A DNA stretch of 56,540 nucleotides from Fusibacillus kribbianus. Its GTDB lineage: Bacteria; Bacillota; Clostridia; Lachnospirales; Lachnospiraceae. Position numbers and translations under genes: made by a program. Below, piece after piece: positions 9,255 through 17,094 of the stretch (position 1 is its first letter; each line of letters begins with the position of its first letter). The stretch spans positions 1 through 56,540 of the forward strand of contig NZ_JASGBQ010000019.1 of NCBI RefSeq assembly GCF_030053595.1, given 5' to 3'. Below the pieces are notes generated by a model, which searched no databases, had not been told where the DNA came from, and saw nothing but the letters and a program-made list of their open reading frames with translations.

Positions 9255-9938
9255 TTATGACAGATCATTAAAGTCTCCGATCATCTGCTTGATTTCCTGC
9301 ATCTGCCTGTCCGTGTCGGAAATGGTCTCCGCGCAGGCCAGAAGTCTTCGGCTGATTTCCACATGGCCCTCCACCTTCTCAATATCTTTCTTATAACGAA
9401 GCTGATGCTCCAGGCTTGCCCAGAAGTCCATAGCAATGGTCCGGATCTGGATCTCCACCTTCATGGGCGTCTTTCCCTTGGAGAAAAAGACCGGGATCTC
9501 CACGATCATATGATAGCTCCTGTAGCCGTTCTCTTTGGGATTTTTAATATAATCCTTCACCTTCAGCACCGTAATGTCATCCTGCTTGGCCAGGAGTGCC
9601 GCGACCATATAAATATCATCGATAAACGGGCAGACAACACGCACTCCGGCCACATCGTGGAGGCCATTCAGGATATTTTCCTCGGAGATTTCCAGCCCGT
9701 ATTTTTTCAGCTTTTTATAAATGCTGACCGGCTTTTTCACCCGGGACTGGATCGAAGAGATCGGATTTCTCTTATACCGGACCGAAAACTCGGCATCCAG
9801 AACCTCCAGTTTCGTTTTTACCTCCCGGATCGCACATTCATACATCATCATCAGATTGGAAAAGGCCCGGATATTCTCCTGCATTTCAATTCCGATTTCC
9901 ATCTGGAGTTCCTTCAACCTCAGTTCTTTGTCTTCCAT
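9255..9938 (-). CDS. Small alarmone synthetase (RelA/SpoT synthetase domain)
   Basis: A 227-residue protein carrying only the nucleotidyltransferase domain that moves pyrophosphate from ATP to GDP or GTP, making (p)ppGpp. It has no HD hydrolase, TGS or ACT domain, which matches the RelP/RelQ class. Visible motifs are RVVCPFIDDIY, KENGYRSYHMIVEIP (the GYRS(L/Y)H signature) and EIQIRTIAMDFWASLEHQL, which contains the catalytic glutamine/glutamate and the conserved helix. An in-frame ATG 48 bases upstream exists, but the ATG at 9938 has AGAAAGGATC at proper distance. It leads directly into addB. RelP versus RelQ cannot be settled from motifs alone, so no symbol is given. Confidence 0.88.
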   Translation of the reverse strand: MEDKELRLKELQMEIGIEMQENIRAFSNLMMMYECAIREVKTKLEVLDAEFSVRYKRNPISSIQSRVKKPVSIYKKLKKYGLEISEENILNGLHDVAGVRVVCPFIDDIYMVAALLAKQDDITVLKVKDYIKNPKENGYRSYHMIVEIPVFFSKGKTPMKVEIQIRTIAMDFWASLEHQLRYKKDIEKVEGHVEISRRLLACAETISDTDRQMQEIKQMIGDFNDLS

Positions 9939-10044
9939 AAATGATCCTTTCTCCCATCCTGTACATGAATTTGCCCGCCATGACATCCGCGGGCCTTCGA
10001 TACTCCGATTTATTGATCTATTATCAAAAAAAAACGAATCTCCA

Positions 10045-10073
10045 CTGCCAAAACCCGGCAGATTTGTTATAAT
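10045..10073 (+). promoter_or_regulatory. Promoter of the MATE exporter gene
   Basis: CTGCCA, 17 bases, then a perfect TATAAT preceded by TGT (extended -10). A small CTGCC/GGCAG hairpin overlaps the -35 side. The gap 9939-10151 holds nothing else that I can name apart from an A9 run. Confidence 0.65.
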
Positions 10074-10151
10074 ACTATCAGAAATACCTAATATGAGTAT
10101 ACTTTATTTTTACAATTATGCAACCTGATCTTTCGTATAACGGAGGGGGAT

Positions 10152-11498
10152 ATGTCAAAAGCAGTTGAACCGATGACACGCGGTTCCATTGGAAAACGGT
10201 TGATTCTTTTTGCTTTGCCGCTTCTGTTGGGAAATTTGTTTCAGCAGCTGTACAACACGGTGGATTCTCTGATCGTCGGCAATTTTCTGGGCAGCAGTGC
10301 ATTGGCTGCCGTCAGTTCCTCCGGCAGTCTGATCTTTATGCTGATCGGATTCTTAAGCGGAATTTCTTCCGGAGCCGGTGTTGTGGTATCCAGATATTTC
10401 GGCGCTTCAGATTCCCAAAATGTCCACTGCGCCGTTCATACAACGGTGGCATTCGGCCTCGCCGCCGGGGTACTGATGACGGCAGCAGGCGTTTTGCTGT
10501 CCCCGCAGATCATCGTGTGGATGGGAACGCCGGAAAGCGTCATTCCGGAATCCATAACCTATTTGCAGATTTATTTTTCCGGCTCTCTCGGCTTTGTCAT
10601 GTACAATATTTTTGTAGGAATCCTGCAGGCGATCGGGGACAGCCGCCACCCTCTTTACTATCTTATCATCTCCTCTGTGCTCAACCTTGTACTGGACATC
10701 CTGTTCATCGGGGTATTCCATACCGGAGTCGGGGGAGCTGCAACAGCCACAGTGATCTCCCAGGCATTCAGTGCGGTATTGTGCCTTGTCCGGCTTCTAA
10801 GAACCGGCGAAAACTATAAGCTGCAGATCAAAGCAATCAAATTCCACAGGAGGCTGCTGGGGCAGATCGTCCGCATCGGCCTTCCCACCGGGATGCAGAA
10901 CTCCATTATTGCCTTTGCAAATGTAATCGTTCAATCCTATATCAACGCCTTTGGCCAAATGGCGATGGCCGGCTACGGGGCATACAGCAAGATCGAGGGC
11001 TTCGCTTTCCTGCCCATCAACAGCTTTACGATCGCGATGACTACCTTTGTCGGCCAGAATCTTGGCGCAGGACAGCTGGAGCGCACAAGGAAGGGGGCGC
11101 GCTTCGGTATTCTGGTGACCATCGGTCTGGCCGAGTTGATCGGAATCATCGTGTTCCTTTTTGCTCCTCAGCTGATTGCGGCCTTTGATTCCACGCCGGA
11201 GGTGATCCGTTTTGGTGTGGAAAAAGCAAGAAGTGCTGCCTTATTTTACTGTTTTCTTGCTTACTCCCATTCCATCGCCTCCATACTCCGCGGCGCCGGA
11301 AGATCCATCGTTCCCATGGCGATCATGATATTCTTCTGGTGTGTGATCCGGGTTCTGTTCCTCTCGGTCACAATTCCGATCACCCACAGCATCCAGATGA
11401 TCTATATCGTTTATCCATTGACCTGGGTATCCAGCTCCCTTGTCTTTCTCCTTTACTATAAAAGGGCTGACTGGCTGAATCAGTCACAGCGCCGGTGA
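10152..11498 (+). CDS. MATE family multidrug or toxin efflux transporter
   Basis: A 448-residue polytopic membrane protein with about twelve hydrophobic segments in two similar halves. The N-terminal signature GNLFQQLYNTVDSLIVGNFLGSSALAAVSSS is broken here for brevity as GNLFQQLYNTVDS and VGNFLGSSALAAV, typical of the DinF/NorM-like MATE group in Firmicutes. Such proteins export cationic drugs or metabolites in exchange for sodium or protons. AACGGAGGGGG stands before the ATG and an extended -10 promoter lies upstream. It is one of few plus-strand genes in this part and is followed after 97 bases by a co-oriented FMN-binding-like gene. Substrate unknown. Confidence 0.93.
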   Translation: MSKAVEPMTRGSIGKRLILFALPLLLGNLFQQLYNTVDSLIVGNFLGSSALAAVSSSGSLIFMLIGFLSGISSGAGVVVSRYFGASDSQNVHCAVHTTVAFGLAAGVLMTAAGVLLSPQIIVWMGTPESVIPESITYLQIYFSGSLGFVMYNIFVGILQAIGDSRHPLYYLIISSVLNLVLDILFIGVFHTGVGGAATATVISQAFSAVLCLVRLLRTGENYKLQIKAIKFHRRLLGQIVRIGLPTGMQNSIIAFANVIVQSYINAFGQMAMAGYGAYSKIEGFAFLPINSFTIAMTTFVGQNLGAGQLERTRKGARFGILVTIGLAELIGIIVFLFAPQLIAAFDSTPEVIRFGVEKARSAALFYCFLAYSHSIASILRGAGRSIVPMAIMIFFWCVIRVLFLSVTIPITHSIQMIYIVYPLTWVSSSLVFLLYYKRADWLNQSQRR

Positions 11499-11595
11499 GC
11501 AGCCATGACAAATTACAGCATGGCCGGAAACGGGATTTTGGCATACCACATGGGCTTCTGTCATATCCTGTACTAAGAAAATCCGGGAGCTGTCT

Positions 11596-12036
11596 ATGAG
11601 TTCCAAAACAAAAATTGTTGTACTTCGCATGAAGGAGCTGATCTATACCGGCATTTTCATCGCCATGGGCATCCTTCTCATTATCCTTTTAATCTGCATG
11701 TTCGCGCCGAAAAACAAAACCACCAAGTCAAGCTCGGAGGCCGCCGCCTACACTCCCGGTGTTTACACCTCCGCGCTGTCTTTGGGGAATCAGGCCGTGG
11801 ACGTGGAGGTGGTGGTAAATTCGGACTCCATAAAATCCGTCCGTCTGGTGAATCTGGAGGAGTCTGTGGCCGCCATGTATCCTCTGATGGCTCCCTCCAT
11901 GGAGAATCTGGCAAAGCAGGTCATTGAAAACCAGGGGATCTCCGGCATTTCCTATGACGAAGGCTCCCAGTATACCTCCATGGCACTCACGGAAGCCATA
12001 CAGAGGGCCCTGGACAAAGCGCGGATCCGGGAATGA
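11596..12036 (+). CDS. Single-pass membrane protein with degenerate FMN-binding-like domain
   Basis: A 146-residue protein: short basic N-terminus, one transmembrane helix (about residues 15-38, GIFIAMGILLIILLICMF), then an extracytoplasmic domain. YTPGVYTSALSLGNQAVDVEV, a repeated pattern of strand and helix, and a C-terminal ALTEAIQRALDKA helix resemble the FMN_bind domain of NqrC/RnfG and related proteins. The flavin-attachment motif of that family (SGAT) is replaced by EGSQ just before YTS, so covalent FMN is doubtful. GGGAG lies eight bases before the ATG; a second ATG at codon 12 is possible. It may be co-transcribed with the MATE gene and ends at a hairpin terminator. The domain call is a resemblance, not a certainty. 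Confidence 0.6.
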   Translation: MSSKTKIVVLRMKELIYTGIFIAMGILLIILLICMFAPKNKTTKSSSEAAAYTPGVYTSALSLGNQAVDVEVVVNSDSIKSVRLVNLEESVAAMYPLMAPSMENLAKQVIENQGISGISYDEGSQYTSMALTEAIQRALDKARIRE

Positions 12037-12078
12037 CTCCAAAAAGCATCTCCCGCGCAGTCGAACCATAGAGAAAAG

Positions 12079-12130
12079 GAGGGCATCCCGCAGGTCTCAA
12101 CTGCCTTTGGGAAAGCCCTCTTTCGTTTTT
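12079..12130 (+). terminator. Terminator after the FMN-binding-like gene
   Basis: GAGGGC pairs with GCCCTC around an inner CCC/GGG and CAG/CTG stem, followed by TTTCGTTTTT. It separates the plus-strand pair from the convergent GNAT gene. Confidence 0.75.
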
Positions 12131-12134
12131 CCTG

Positions 12135-12572
12135 TCATTCTTTTTTTCTTTTATCCAGATACTGTATCATCCCCGGTCCAAGCTTATCGGTGGGCCGTGC
12201 CAGAAATCCGTGCTGGCTGTAGAATTCCTCCCGCCCTTTGGCGCACATGAGATCCAGCATCATCTCCGTACCGTCCTCTGTGAGAGAATCCACATATTCA
12301 ATGAGCCGCTCGATCAGCATATGACCGACTCCCAGGTGCTGGGCATTGGGATGAACGATCAAATCCTGAATGTAGCAGATCACTGCTCCGTCTCCCACAA
12401 GCCGTCCCATTCCGACCGGCTGATCCGCAATATAAAGTCCCACTGTAAAAAGGCTTCCGTCCAGAGCCGCCTGGGCCTGCTTTCTGGTAAGCTTTTTCCA
12501 GCCCACAGATGCCCGCAGCTTCAGGTAGGTATCCACATCGATTACATTTTCCCTAAGTTCAAGCTCTGACAT
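12135..12572 (-). CDS. GNAT family N-acetyltransferase
   Basis: A 145-residue single-domain GNAT protein, predicted to transfer acetyl from acetyl-CoA to an amine. The acetyl-CoA binding region is recognisable as IQDLIVHPNAQHLGVGHMLIERLI, a variant of motif A (Q/R-x2-G-x-G/A, here QHLGVGH), with YSQHGF near the C-terminus as the usual tyrosine/glycine end of motif B. Substrate cannot be inferred. GGGAG precedes the ATG. It lies 21 bases after the FAH-family gene, as the last gene of the trpS run. Confidence 0.88.
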   Translation of the reverse strand: MSELELRENVIDVDTYLKLRASVGWKKLTRKQAQAALDGSLFTVGLYIADQPVGMGRLVGDGAVICYIQDLIVHPNAQHLGVGHMLIERLIEYVDSLTEDGTEMMLDLMCAKGREEFYSQHGFLARPTDKLGPGMIQYLDKRKKE

Positions 12573-12593
12573 GCTCTCTCCCGCAGCTTTCGC

Positions 12594-13478
12594 CTATTTG
12601 ACTGTATTTTTCAGGCTTCCGATTCCCTCGATGATGCATTCCACCTGATCCCCGGATCTTAAAAATCTGGGCGGTTCAAAGCCCATGCCTACTCCTGCAG
12701 GAGTACCGGTGGCAATGATCGTTCCCGCCTTCAGAGTGATCCCCTGGGAAAGCTCCCGGATAATGTGGGGAATTCCAAAAATCAGAAGCTCCGTATTACT
12801 GTTCTGTCTCAGTTCTCCGTTGACCTTCGACTGGATGGAAAGTCTGGGAGGGAATTCAAATTCATCGGCAGTGACAATGCAGGGGCCCATGGGCGTAAAG
12901 CCGTCCAGACTCTTTCCGAAATACCACTGTTTGTGACGGGTCTGTACCTGTCTGGCACTGACGTCGTTGATGATGGTATAGCCCAGTACATACTCTGCCG
13001 CATCGGCCTCTTCCACATGGCTGGCATCCTTACCGATGACCACGGCAAGCTCCGCCTCGTAATCCAGACGCTCTACCAGATCAAAATGGCCGTCAATGTG
13101 ACCTCCCGGTCTCACCGCCTCGCCGACTCTCTTGGAAAAATAAACGGCATAAGGCCGCTCTCCTCCGAAGGCCTCCTTTTTGTAACGGGCAGACTCCTCG
13201 GCATGGGCCATATAATTGATGCCCAGGCAGATCATATCCTGCTTCGGGCGGGGGATCGGTGCCAGCAAGGTCACCTGATTCAGGGAAATCTCCCCGTCGC
13301 AGCCGGAGGCCACCGCCTCTTTCAGAGAAGCAAGGCCCCTCACAGCCAGAAGGTCAATGAATCCATTCATATCTGCACATTCAAATCCCAGGCCTTTTGC
13401 CGGATACACACAGGCGCCGTCAGGGGAAAGAACACCTGCTGCTTCCTTCCCTTCATATAAATATGTCACAAGCTTCAT
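12594..13478 (-). CDS. Fumarylacetoacetate hydrolase family protein
   Basis: A 294-residue FAH-superfamily enzyme. The N-terminal small domain (MKLVTYLYEGKEAAGV) is followed by the catalytic domain with ICLGINYMAHAEES, the acidic metal ligands in DYEAELAVVIG (E-x-E pattern), GYTIINDVSARQVQ, and the end of the active site in ATGTPAGVGMG. The family cleaves or decarboxylates beta-diketo and related oxo-acids, using Mg or Mn. Substrate is not predictable from sequence; 2-oxo-acid decarboxylase, acylpyruvase and dihydroxyhept-enedioate isomerase roles all occur. AAGGAG precedes the ATG. It sits 17 bases downstream of trpS, a linkage with no obvious metabolic reason. Confidence 0.88.
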   Translation of the reverse strand: MKLVTYLYEGKEAAGVLSPDGACVYPAKGLGFECADMNGFIDLLAVRGLASLKEAVASGCDGEISLNQVTLLAPIPRPKQDMICLGINYMAHAEESARYKKEAFGGERPYAVYFSKRVGEAVRPGGHIDGHFDLVERLDYEAELAVVIGKDASHVEEADAAEYVLGYTIINDVSARQVQTRHKQWYFGKSLDGFTPMGPCIVTADEFEFPPRLSIQSKVNGELRQNSNTELLIFGIPHIIRELSQGITLKAGTIIATGTPAGVGMGFEPPRFLRSGDQVECIIEGIGSLKNTVK

Positions 13479-13495
13479 AAGATTTCTCCTTGTCC

Positions 13496-14500
13496 TTAAC
13501 GGATCCTTTCTGAGAATCCGACCTTTTTCTGCACCTTCCGCAGGGTCTTGTTGGCATAATAGGAAGCCTTCTCCGCACCTGCCTTGATGACTCCGTCCAG
13601 ATATGCCTTATCGGCAGCGATCCTGGCCTGTTCCTCCTGAAGAGGCACCAGAATGGAAGCCACTGCTTCTCCCACAGCCATCTTAAAATCACCGTATCCT
13701 TTTCCGTCAAATTCCTTTACGACCTCATCCGGAGTCTTTCCGGTACATGCACTGTAAATGTCGATCAGGTTTTTCACGCCCGGCTGCTCCTCACTGTAAC
13801 GGATCTCCCCTACCGAGTCGGTCACAGCCCTCTTGCATTTTCTCATGATCGTATCCTTATCATCCACCAGATAAATGCTTCCGTTGGGATTTTCATCGGA
13901 TTTGGACATTTTTTTGGATGGCTCCTGCAGGCTCATGATCTTTGCGCCCACCTTTCCGATATAAGCCTCCGGAATGGTAAACACATCTCCATAGATCGAA
14001 TTGAATCTCTGGGCAATATCCCTCGTGATCTCCAGATGCTGCATCTGATCGATGCCTACCGGCACCAGATCCGCCTGATACAGAAGAATATCCGCCGCCA
14101 TCAGGACCGGGTAGGTAAAAAGTCCTGCATTGATGTTATCCGCATGCTTGGCAGACTTGTCCTTGAACTGAGTCATGCGGCTGAGCTCTCCCATATAGGT
14201 GTAGCAGTTTAAGATCCATGCCAGCTCTGCGTGGGCTGATACATGGGACTGACAGTAAATACAGCTCTTTTCCGGATCAATTCCTGCGGCAATATATAAG
14301 GTGATCAGATTTCTTGCCCGTTTCCTGAGCGTTGCAGGATCCTGTCTGACTGTGATCGAATGCATATCCGCCACACAGAAAAAGCAGTTATATTCATCAC
14401 TGATTTTCACCCAGTTTTTCAATGCTCCAAGATAATTTCCAAGTGTGAGATTTCCTGTAGACTGCATGGCACTGTACAGGGTTTTCTTTCCGTCTAGCAT
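13496..14500 (-). CDS. trpS: Tryptophanyl-tRNA synthetase
   Basis: A 334-residue class I aminoacyl-tRNA synthetase charging tRNA-Trp, the standard length. The HIGH-equivalent lies in STGNLTLGNYLGALKNW and the KMSKS loop is exact (SKKMSKSDENPNG). DQMQHLEITRDIAQRFN is the TrpRS signature for the tryptophan pocket. The open frame extends 32 codons upstream, but AGGAGG sits directly before the ATG at 14500 and the promoter lies inside the extended frame, so that extension is not coding. No T-box leader is present: the transcript leader is only about 60 bases. FAH and GNAT genes follow closely. Confidence 0.96.
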   Translation of the reverse strand: MLDGKKTLYSAMQSTGNLTLGNYLGALKNWVKISDEYNCFFCVADMHSITVRQDPATLRKRARNLITLYIAAGIDPEKSCIYCQSHVSAHAELAWILNCYTYMGELSRMTQFKDKSAKHADNINAGLFTYPVLMAADILLYQADLVPVGIDQMQHLEITRDIAQRFNSIYGDVFTIPEAYIGKVGAKIMSLQEPSKKMSKSDENPNGSIYLVDDKDTIMRKCKRAVTDSVGEIRYSEEQPGVKNLIDIYSACTGKTPDEVVKEFDGKGYGDFKMAVGEAVASILVPLQEEQARIAADKAYLDGVIKAGAEKASYYANKTLRKVQKKVGFSERIR

Positions 14501-14567
14501 ATTTTTCCTCCTAACCAGAGATACATCTCTTCTTCCGGACATGTCCCGCCCGGAAACCCCACCCAAT

Positions 14568-14596
14568 AGTGTAACATTCCACAGGTTCGCTGTCAA
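14568..14596 (-). promoter_or_regulatory. Promoter of trpS
   Basis: Minus strand: perfect TTGACA, 17 bases, TACACT. The leader of about 60 bases contains small hairpins (AGAGA/TCTCT and TCCGG/CCGGA) but no T-box core. It is back to back with the luxS promoter. Confidence 0.7.
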
Positions 14597-14617
14597 CCGA
14601 CGGTTCGACGGTTTTAC

Positions 14618-14646
14618 TTGCTCTTCCCGCCCGATTCCGCTATACT
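14618..14646 (+). promoter_or_regulatory. Promoter of luxS
   Basis: TTGCTC, 17 bases, TATACT on the plus strand, about 50 bases before the luxS ATG. It faces away from the trpS promoter with 21 bases between the two -35 boxes. Confidence 0.6.
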
Positions 14647-14694
14647 GATAGCAGAATCGTTACTGTATTCCATTTCAGAAGGAGATTTTTAATT

Positions 14695-15174
14695 ATGGAA
14701 AAAATAGCCAGCTTTACCGTCAATCATCTCGCACTGCTCCCCGGTCTTTATGTATCCAGAAAGGATCATGTGGGAGACAGTGTGATCACCACCTTTGATA
14801 TCCGTATGACCCGTCCCAATTTTGAACCGGTCATGAATACGGCGGAGCTCCACACCATCGAGCACCTGGGCGCCACGTTCCTCAGAAACCACCCGGTTTA
14901 CGGAGACAAGACTGTTTATTTCGGCCCCATGGGCTGCCGTACCGGCTGTTATCTTCTGCTGGCCGGCGATTATGAATCCAGGGATATCGTCCCGCTCATG
15001 AAGGAGATGTTCACCTTTATCCGTGATTTCTCCAGCGAGGTTCCCGGAGCACGCGCCAGAGACTGCGGCAACTACATGGATATGAATCTTCCCATGGCAA
15101 ATTATCTGGCAGACCGGTATCTGAAAGAGGTTCTGGAAAGCATCACCGAGGACCGGCTTGTGTATCCCGAATAA
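14695..15174 (+). CDS. luxS: S-ribosylhomocysteine lyase (LuxS)
   Basis: A 159-residue LuxS. It splits S-ribosylhomocysteine into homocysteine and the AI-2 precursor, serving the activated methyl cycle and interspecies signalling. The metal site is complete: HTIEHLGA gives the two histidines (H-x3-H pattern) and MGCRTGCY holds the third ligand cysteine and the catalytic cysteine region; FDIRMTRPN is the substrate loop. AAGGAG precedes the ATG. It is monocistronic: own promoter and a strong terminator right after the stop. No pfs or metabolic partner gene lies next to it. Confidence 0.97.
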   Translation: MEKIASFTVNHLALLPGLYVSRKDHVGDSVITTFDIRMTRPNFEPVMNTAELHTIEHLGATFLRNHPVYGDKTVYFGPMGCRTGCYLLLAGDYESRDIVPLMKEMFTFIRDFSSEVPGARARDCGNYMDMNLPMANYLADRYLKEVLESITEDRLVYPE

Positions 15175-15183
15175 GCAAAAAAT

Positions 15184-15229
15184 CCGCCGGCGGCAGCTCC
15201 TCCACGCAACTGCCATCGGCGGTTTTTTC
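15184..15229. terminator. Bidirectional terminator between luxS and the PfkB kinase gene
   Basis: CCGCCGGCGGCAG pairs with CTGCCATCGGCGG, followed by T6 on the plus strand and by A TTTTTT on the minus strand. It serves both converging transcripts. Confidence 0.88.
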
Positions 15230-15240
15230 TTCTCATCCCT

Positions 15241-16365
15241 TTACTGCTTTGCCCAACCGGCATCGATCTTTTTCTCCAGCTCCTCAAAGCTCTTAAGACC
15301 GCCCAGTGCATCATAGGCTTCCACACAGGAGGCTCCGGTCGCCGCCGCCAGCTGAATGCAGCGTGACCTGGAATAGCCCAGCGTCACCGCATAGAGAAAG
15401 GCTGCGATGGTGGTATCTCCCGCTCCTGTACCGGAAAGCACCTTCTCCGGCACATAGCTTCTCTCAAAGACTCTGGCTCCTGCCCAGTCAGCTTCATCCA
15501 GCTTTAAATCTCCTCCGATTGCCCTGAGCCGTTCCCCGTCGGAGGCTGCCATATAAAGCCCCCGGTAGCCGCATTTTACCAGCACTACTCCGGCGCCCCA
15601 TTCCACCAGCATTTCCGCCAGTGGTCTCACATCCCGCTCCATATCAAGAAGTCCGATCATGTCTCCGTTTTCGGCTGCCTCATAGAGTCTGTTGTATTTT
15701 TCCCGGTCCAGATAGAACATAAGCTCTTCAATGCTGGGTTCAAAGAAGTCCACATAAGGTGCCATCCGTCTCATAATGTCCTTCCAGTCCTCTTTTCCGC
15801 TCTCGCATTCCGGATCCACGGCACACATATCCACGGAGGTGGCAATACCTGCCTCCTTGGCCTCCTTTAACATGGCAATGCACTCTGCGCCGCCGTTTAA
15901 ATACAGCATCCTGCTTACCGGCGGGTAGCCGTAATGAAAGATCTGTGCCGTCTTATAAAGGGCCGGATCAATATCCTCTTTGCGGAAGGTATTTCCCGCG
16001 CAGGGGTCATGAAGGAAGATCCTGTCAATGCCCGGAGGTGTCAATGCAATGGAATAGGAGGTGGCTGTCTTCTCATCGATGATCAGATCTTCTGCCGCCC
16101 CGAATTTGTCATAATACCGGTAAACAATGTCGCCGAACTCGTCCTTTCCGATCTTGCCGACGATCCGCACATCCGCGCCCAGAACCTTGAGACCAAGACC
16201 CGTATTGGAAGTGGCCCCGCCCGGATGAATGTCAATACCGTCCATATGGACCACCTTACCCGGCACAAAGACCTCGTCTACCGATTTTGCCTTTTTCTGT
16301 GAATCAAACACCGGCGTCACATCCAGAGTCAGCGTTCCCGCCACAACAATGCCTTTTCTTTCCAT
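15241..16365 (-). CDS. PfkB/ribokinase family sugar kinase
   Basis: A 374-residue PfkB-family kinase. The substrate glycines are in HPGGATSNTGLGLKVLGADV, and the anion hole and catalytic base in SGTGAGDTTIAAFLYA (the GTGAGD motif, aspartate base present). The family phosphorylates sugars, nucleosides or related alcohols with ATP. There is a longer than usual middle section (about residues 185-290), giving a protein about 50 residues over typical ribokinases. Substrate is not predictable. AAAGGAG precedes the ATG. It is the last gene of the xth/ABC-F/GH13-like/TraX run, which makes a role in sugar metabolism with the GH13-like protein tempting but unproven. Confidence 0.88.
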   Translation of the reverse strand: MERKGIVVAGTLTLDVTPVFDSQKKAKSVDEVFVPGKVVHMDGIDIHPGGATSNTGLGLKVLGADVRIVGKIGKDEFGDIVYRYYDKFGAAEDLIIDEKTATSYSIALTPPGIDRIFLHDPCAGNTFRKEDIDPALYKTAQIFHYGYPPVSRMLYLNGGAECIAMLKEAKEAGIATSVDMCAVDPECESGKEDWKDIMRRMAPYVDFFEPSIEELMFYLDREKYNRLYEAAENGDMIGLLDMERDVRPLAEMLVEWGAGVVLVKCGYRGLYMAASDGERLRAIGGDLKLDEADWAGARVFERSYVPEKVLSGTGAGDTTIAAFLYAVTLGYSRSRCIQLAAATGASCVEAYDALGGLKSFEELEKKIDAGWAKQ

Positions 16366-16380
16366 AATCCAAACTCTCCT

Positions 16381-17094
16381 TTATCTTAAAACAAAATATC
16401 TGAAGCATGATAACGCAATCAGGTGTACCGGATAAAACCAGTAAAAGAAATACTGATAGCGCTTCTGCATGGTTTTTCCCTTCGGCAGATATCTTCCTCT
16501 CTCCTCGTTGTAAAAAGCGATGGGCAGAAAGGCTGCCAGCGCAAAGGGCTCGATTCCTCCCATGAGCACCAGCACAAGTCCCACACTGATAAACATGGGC
16601 ACCGGCCGAAACCGGAAGAAATAGAACAGAAAAATGATCAGCACTCCCTCAGCCCCATAATCACACTTTAGGACAAAGGCCAGGCACAGCATGGACACAA
16701 AGGTCATAATCGCGTAGATCGGCTGTACATTGGCCAGAAACCGGTTGTAGAGATACAGAAGCAAAAGGCCGATAAACAGGGTGACAAACACGTTTTGATA
16801 CTGGGGATAGCTGATTCCTCCCGTAAGCAGAAGATTAAAGGGGATTTCCGATATCAGGGCAAACACGCCGAGACGCAGCAGATATTTTTTGATATCGCTG
16901 CTGTGGTAAAAACCCTCCACCAGCAAAAAGCAGTAAATCGGAAAGGCCAGACGCCCTGCGATGCGCATTCCTCTGCACACCTCATAGGACAGGGTTCCGG
17001 CCAGGACCACCCCCAGATGGTCGATAAACATACTGATCACAGCGATCCATTTTAAGGCCATGCTGCTGAGGCCTGCTTTTTTCTTCAATGTCAA
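16381..17094 (-). CDS. TraX family integral membrane protein
   Basis: A 237-residue membrane protein with about seven hydrophobic segments, matching the TraX family by ALKWIAVISMFIDHLGVVL at the start and RIAGRLAFPIYCFLLVEGF with the conserved pattern after it; the end FYWFYPVHLIAL also fits. TraX acetylates F pilin in conjugative plasmids; chromosomal Firmicute members have no proven substrate. The first start codon is TTG at 17094, overlapping the upstream stop as TTGA, with GGAG five bases before it; a second TTG at 17088 and an ATG at 17061 are alternatives. The gene is coupled to the GH13-like gene upstream and the PfkB gene downstream. Confidence 0.85.
   Translation of the reverse strand: MTLKKKAGLSSMALKWIAVISMFIDHLGVVLAGTLSYEVCRGMRIAGRLAFPIYCFLLVEGFYHSSDIKKYLLRLGVFALISEIPFNLLLTGGISYPQYQNVFVTLFIGLLLLYLYNRFLANVQPIYAIMTFVSMLCLAFVLKCDYGAEGVLIIFLFYFFRFRPVPMFISVGLVLVLMGGIEPFALAAFLPIAFYNEERGRYLPKGKTMQKRYQYFFYWFYPVHLIALSCFRYFVLR

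Noticed and set aside
14501-14567. T-box leader before trpS
   Set aside because: The leader is only about 60 bases and lacks the T-box sequence and specifier stem.
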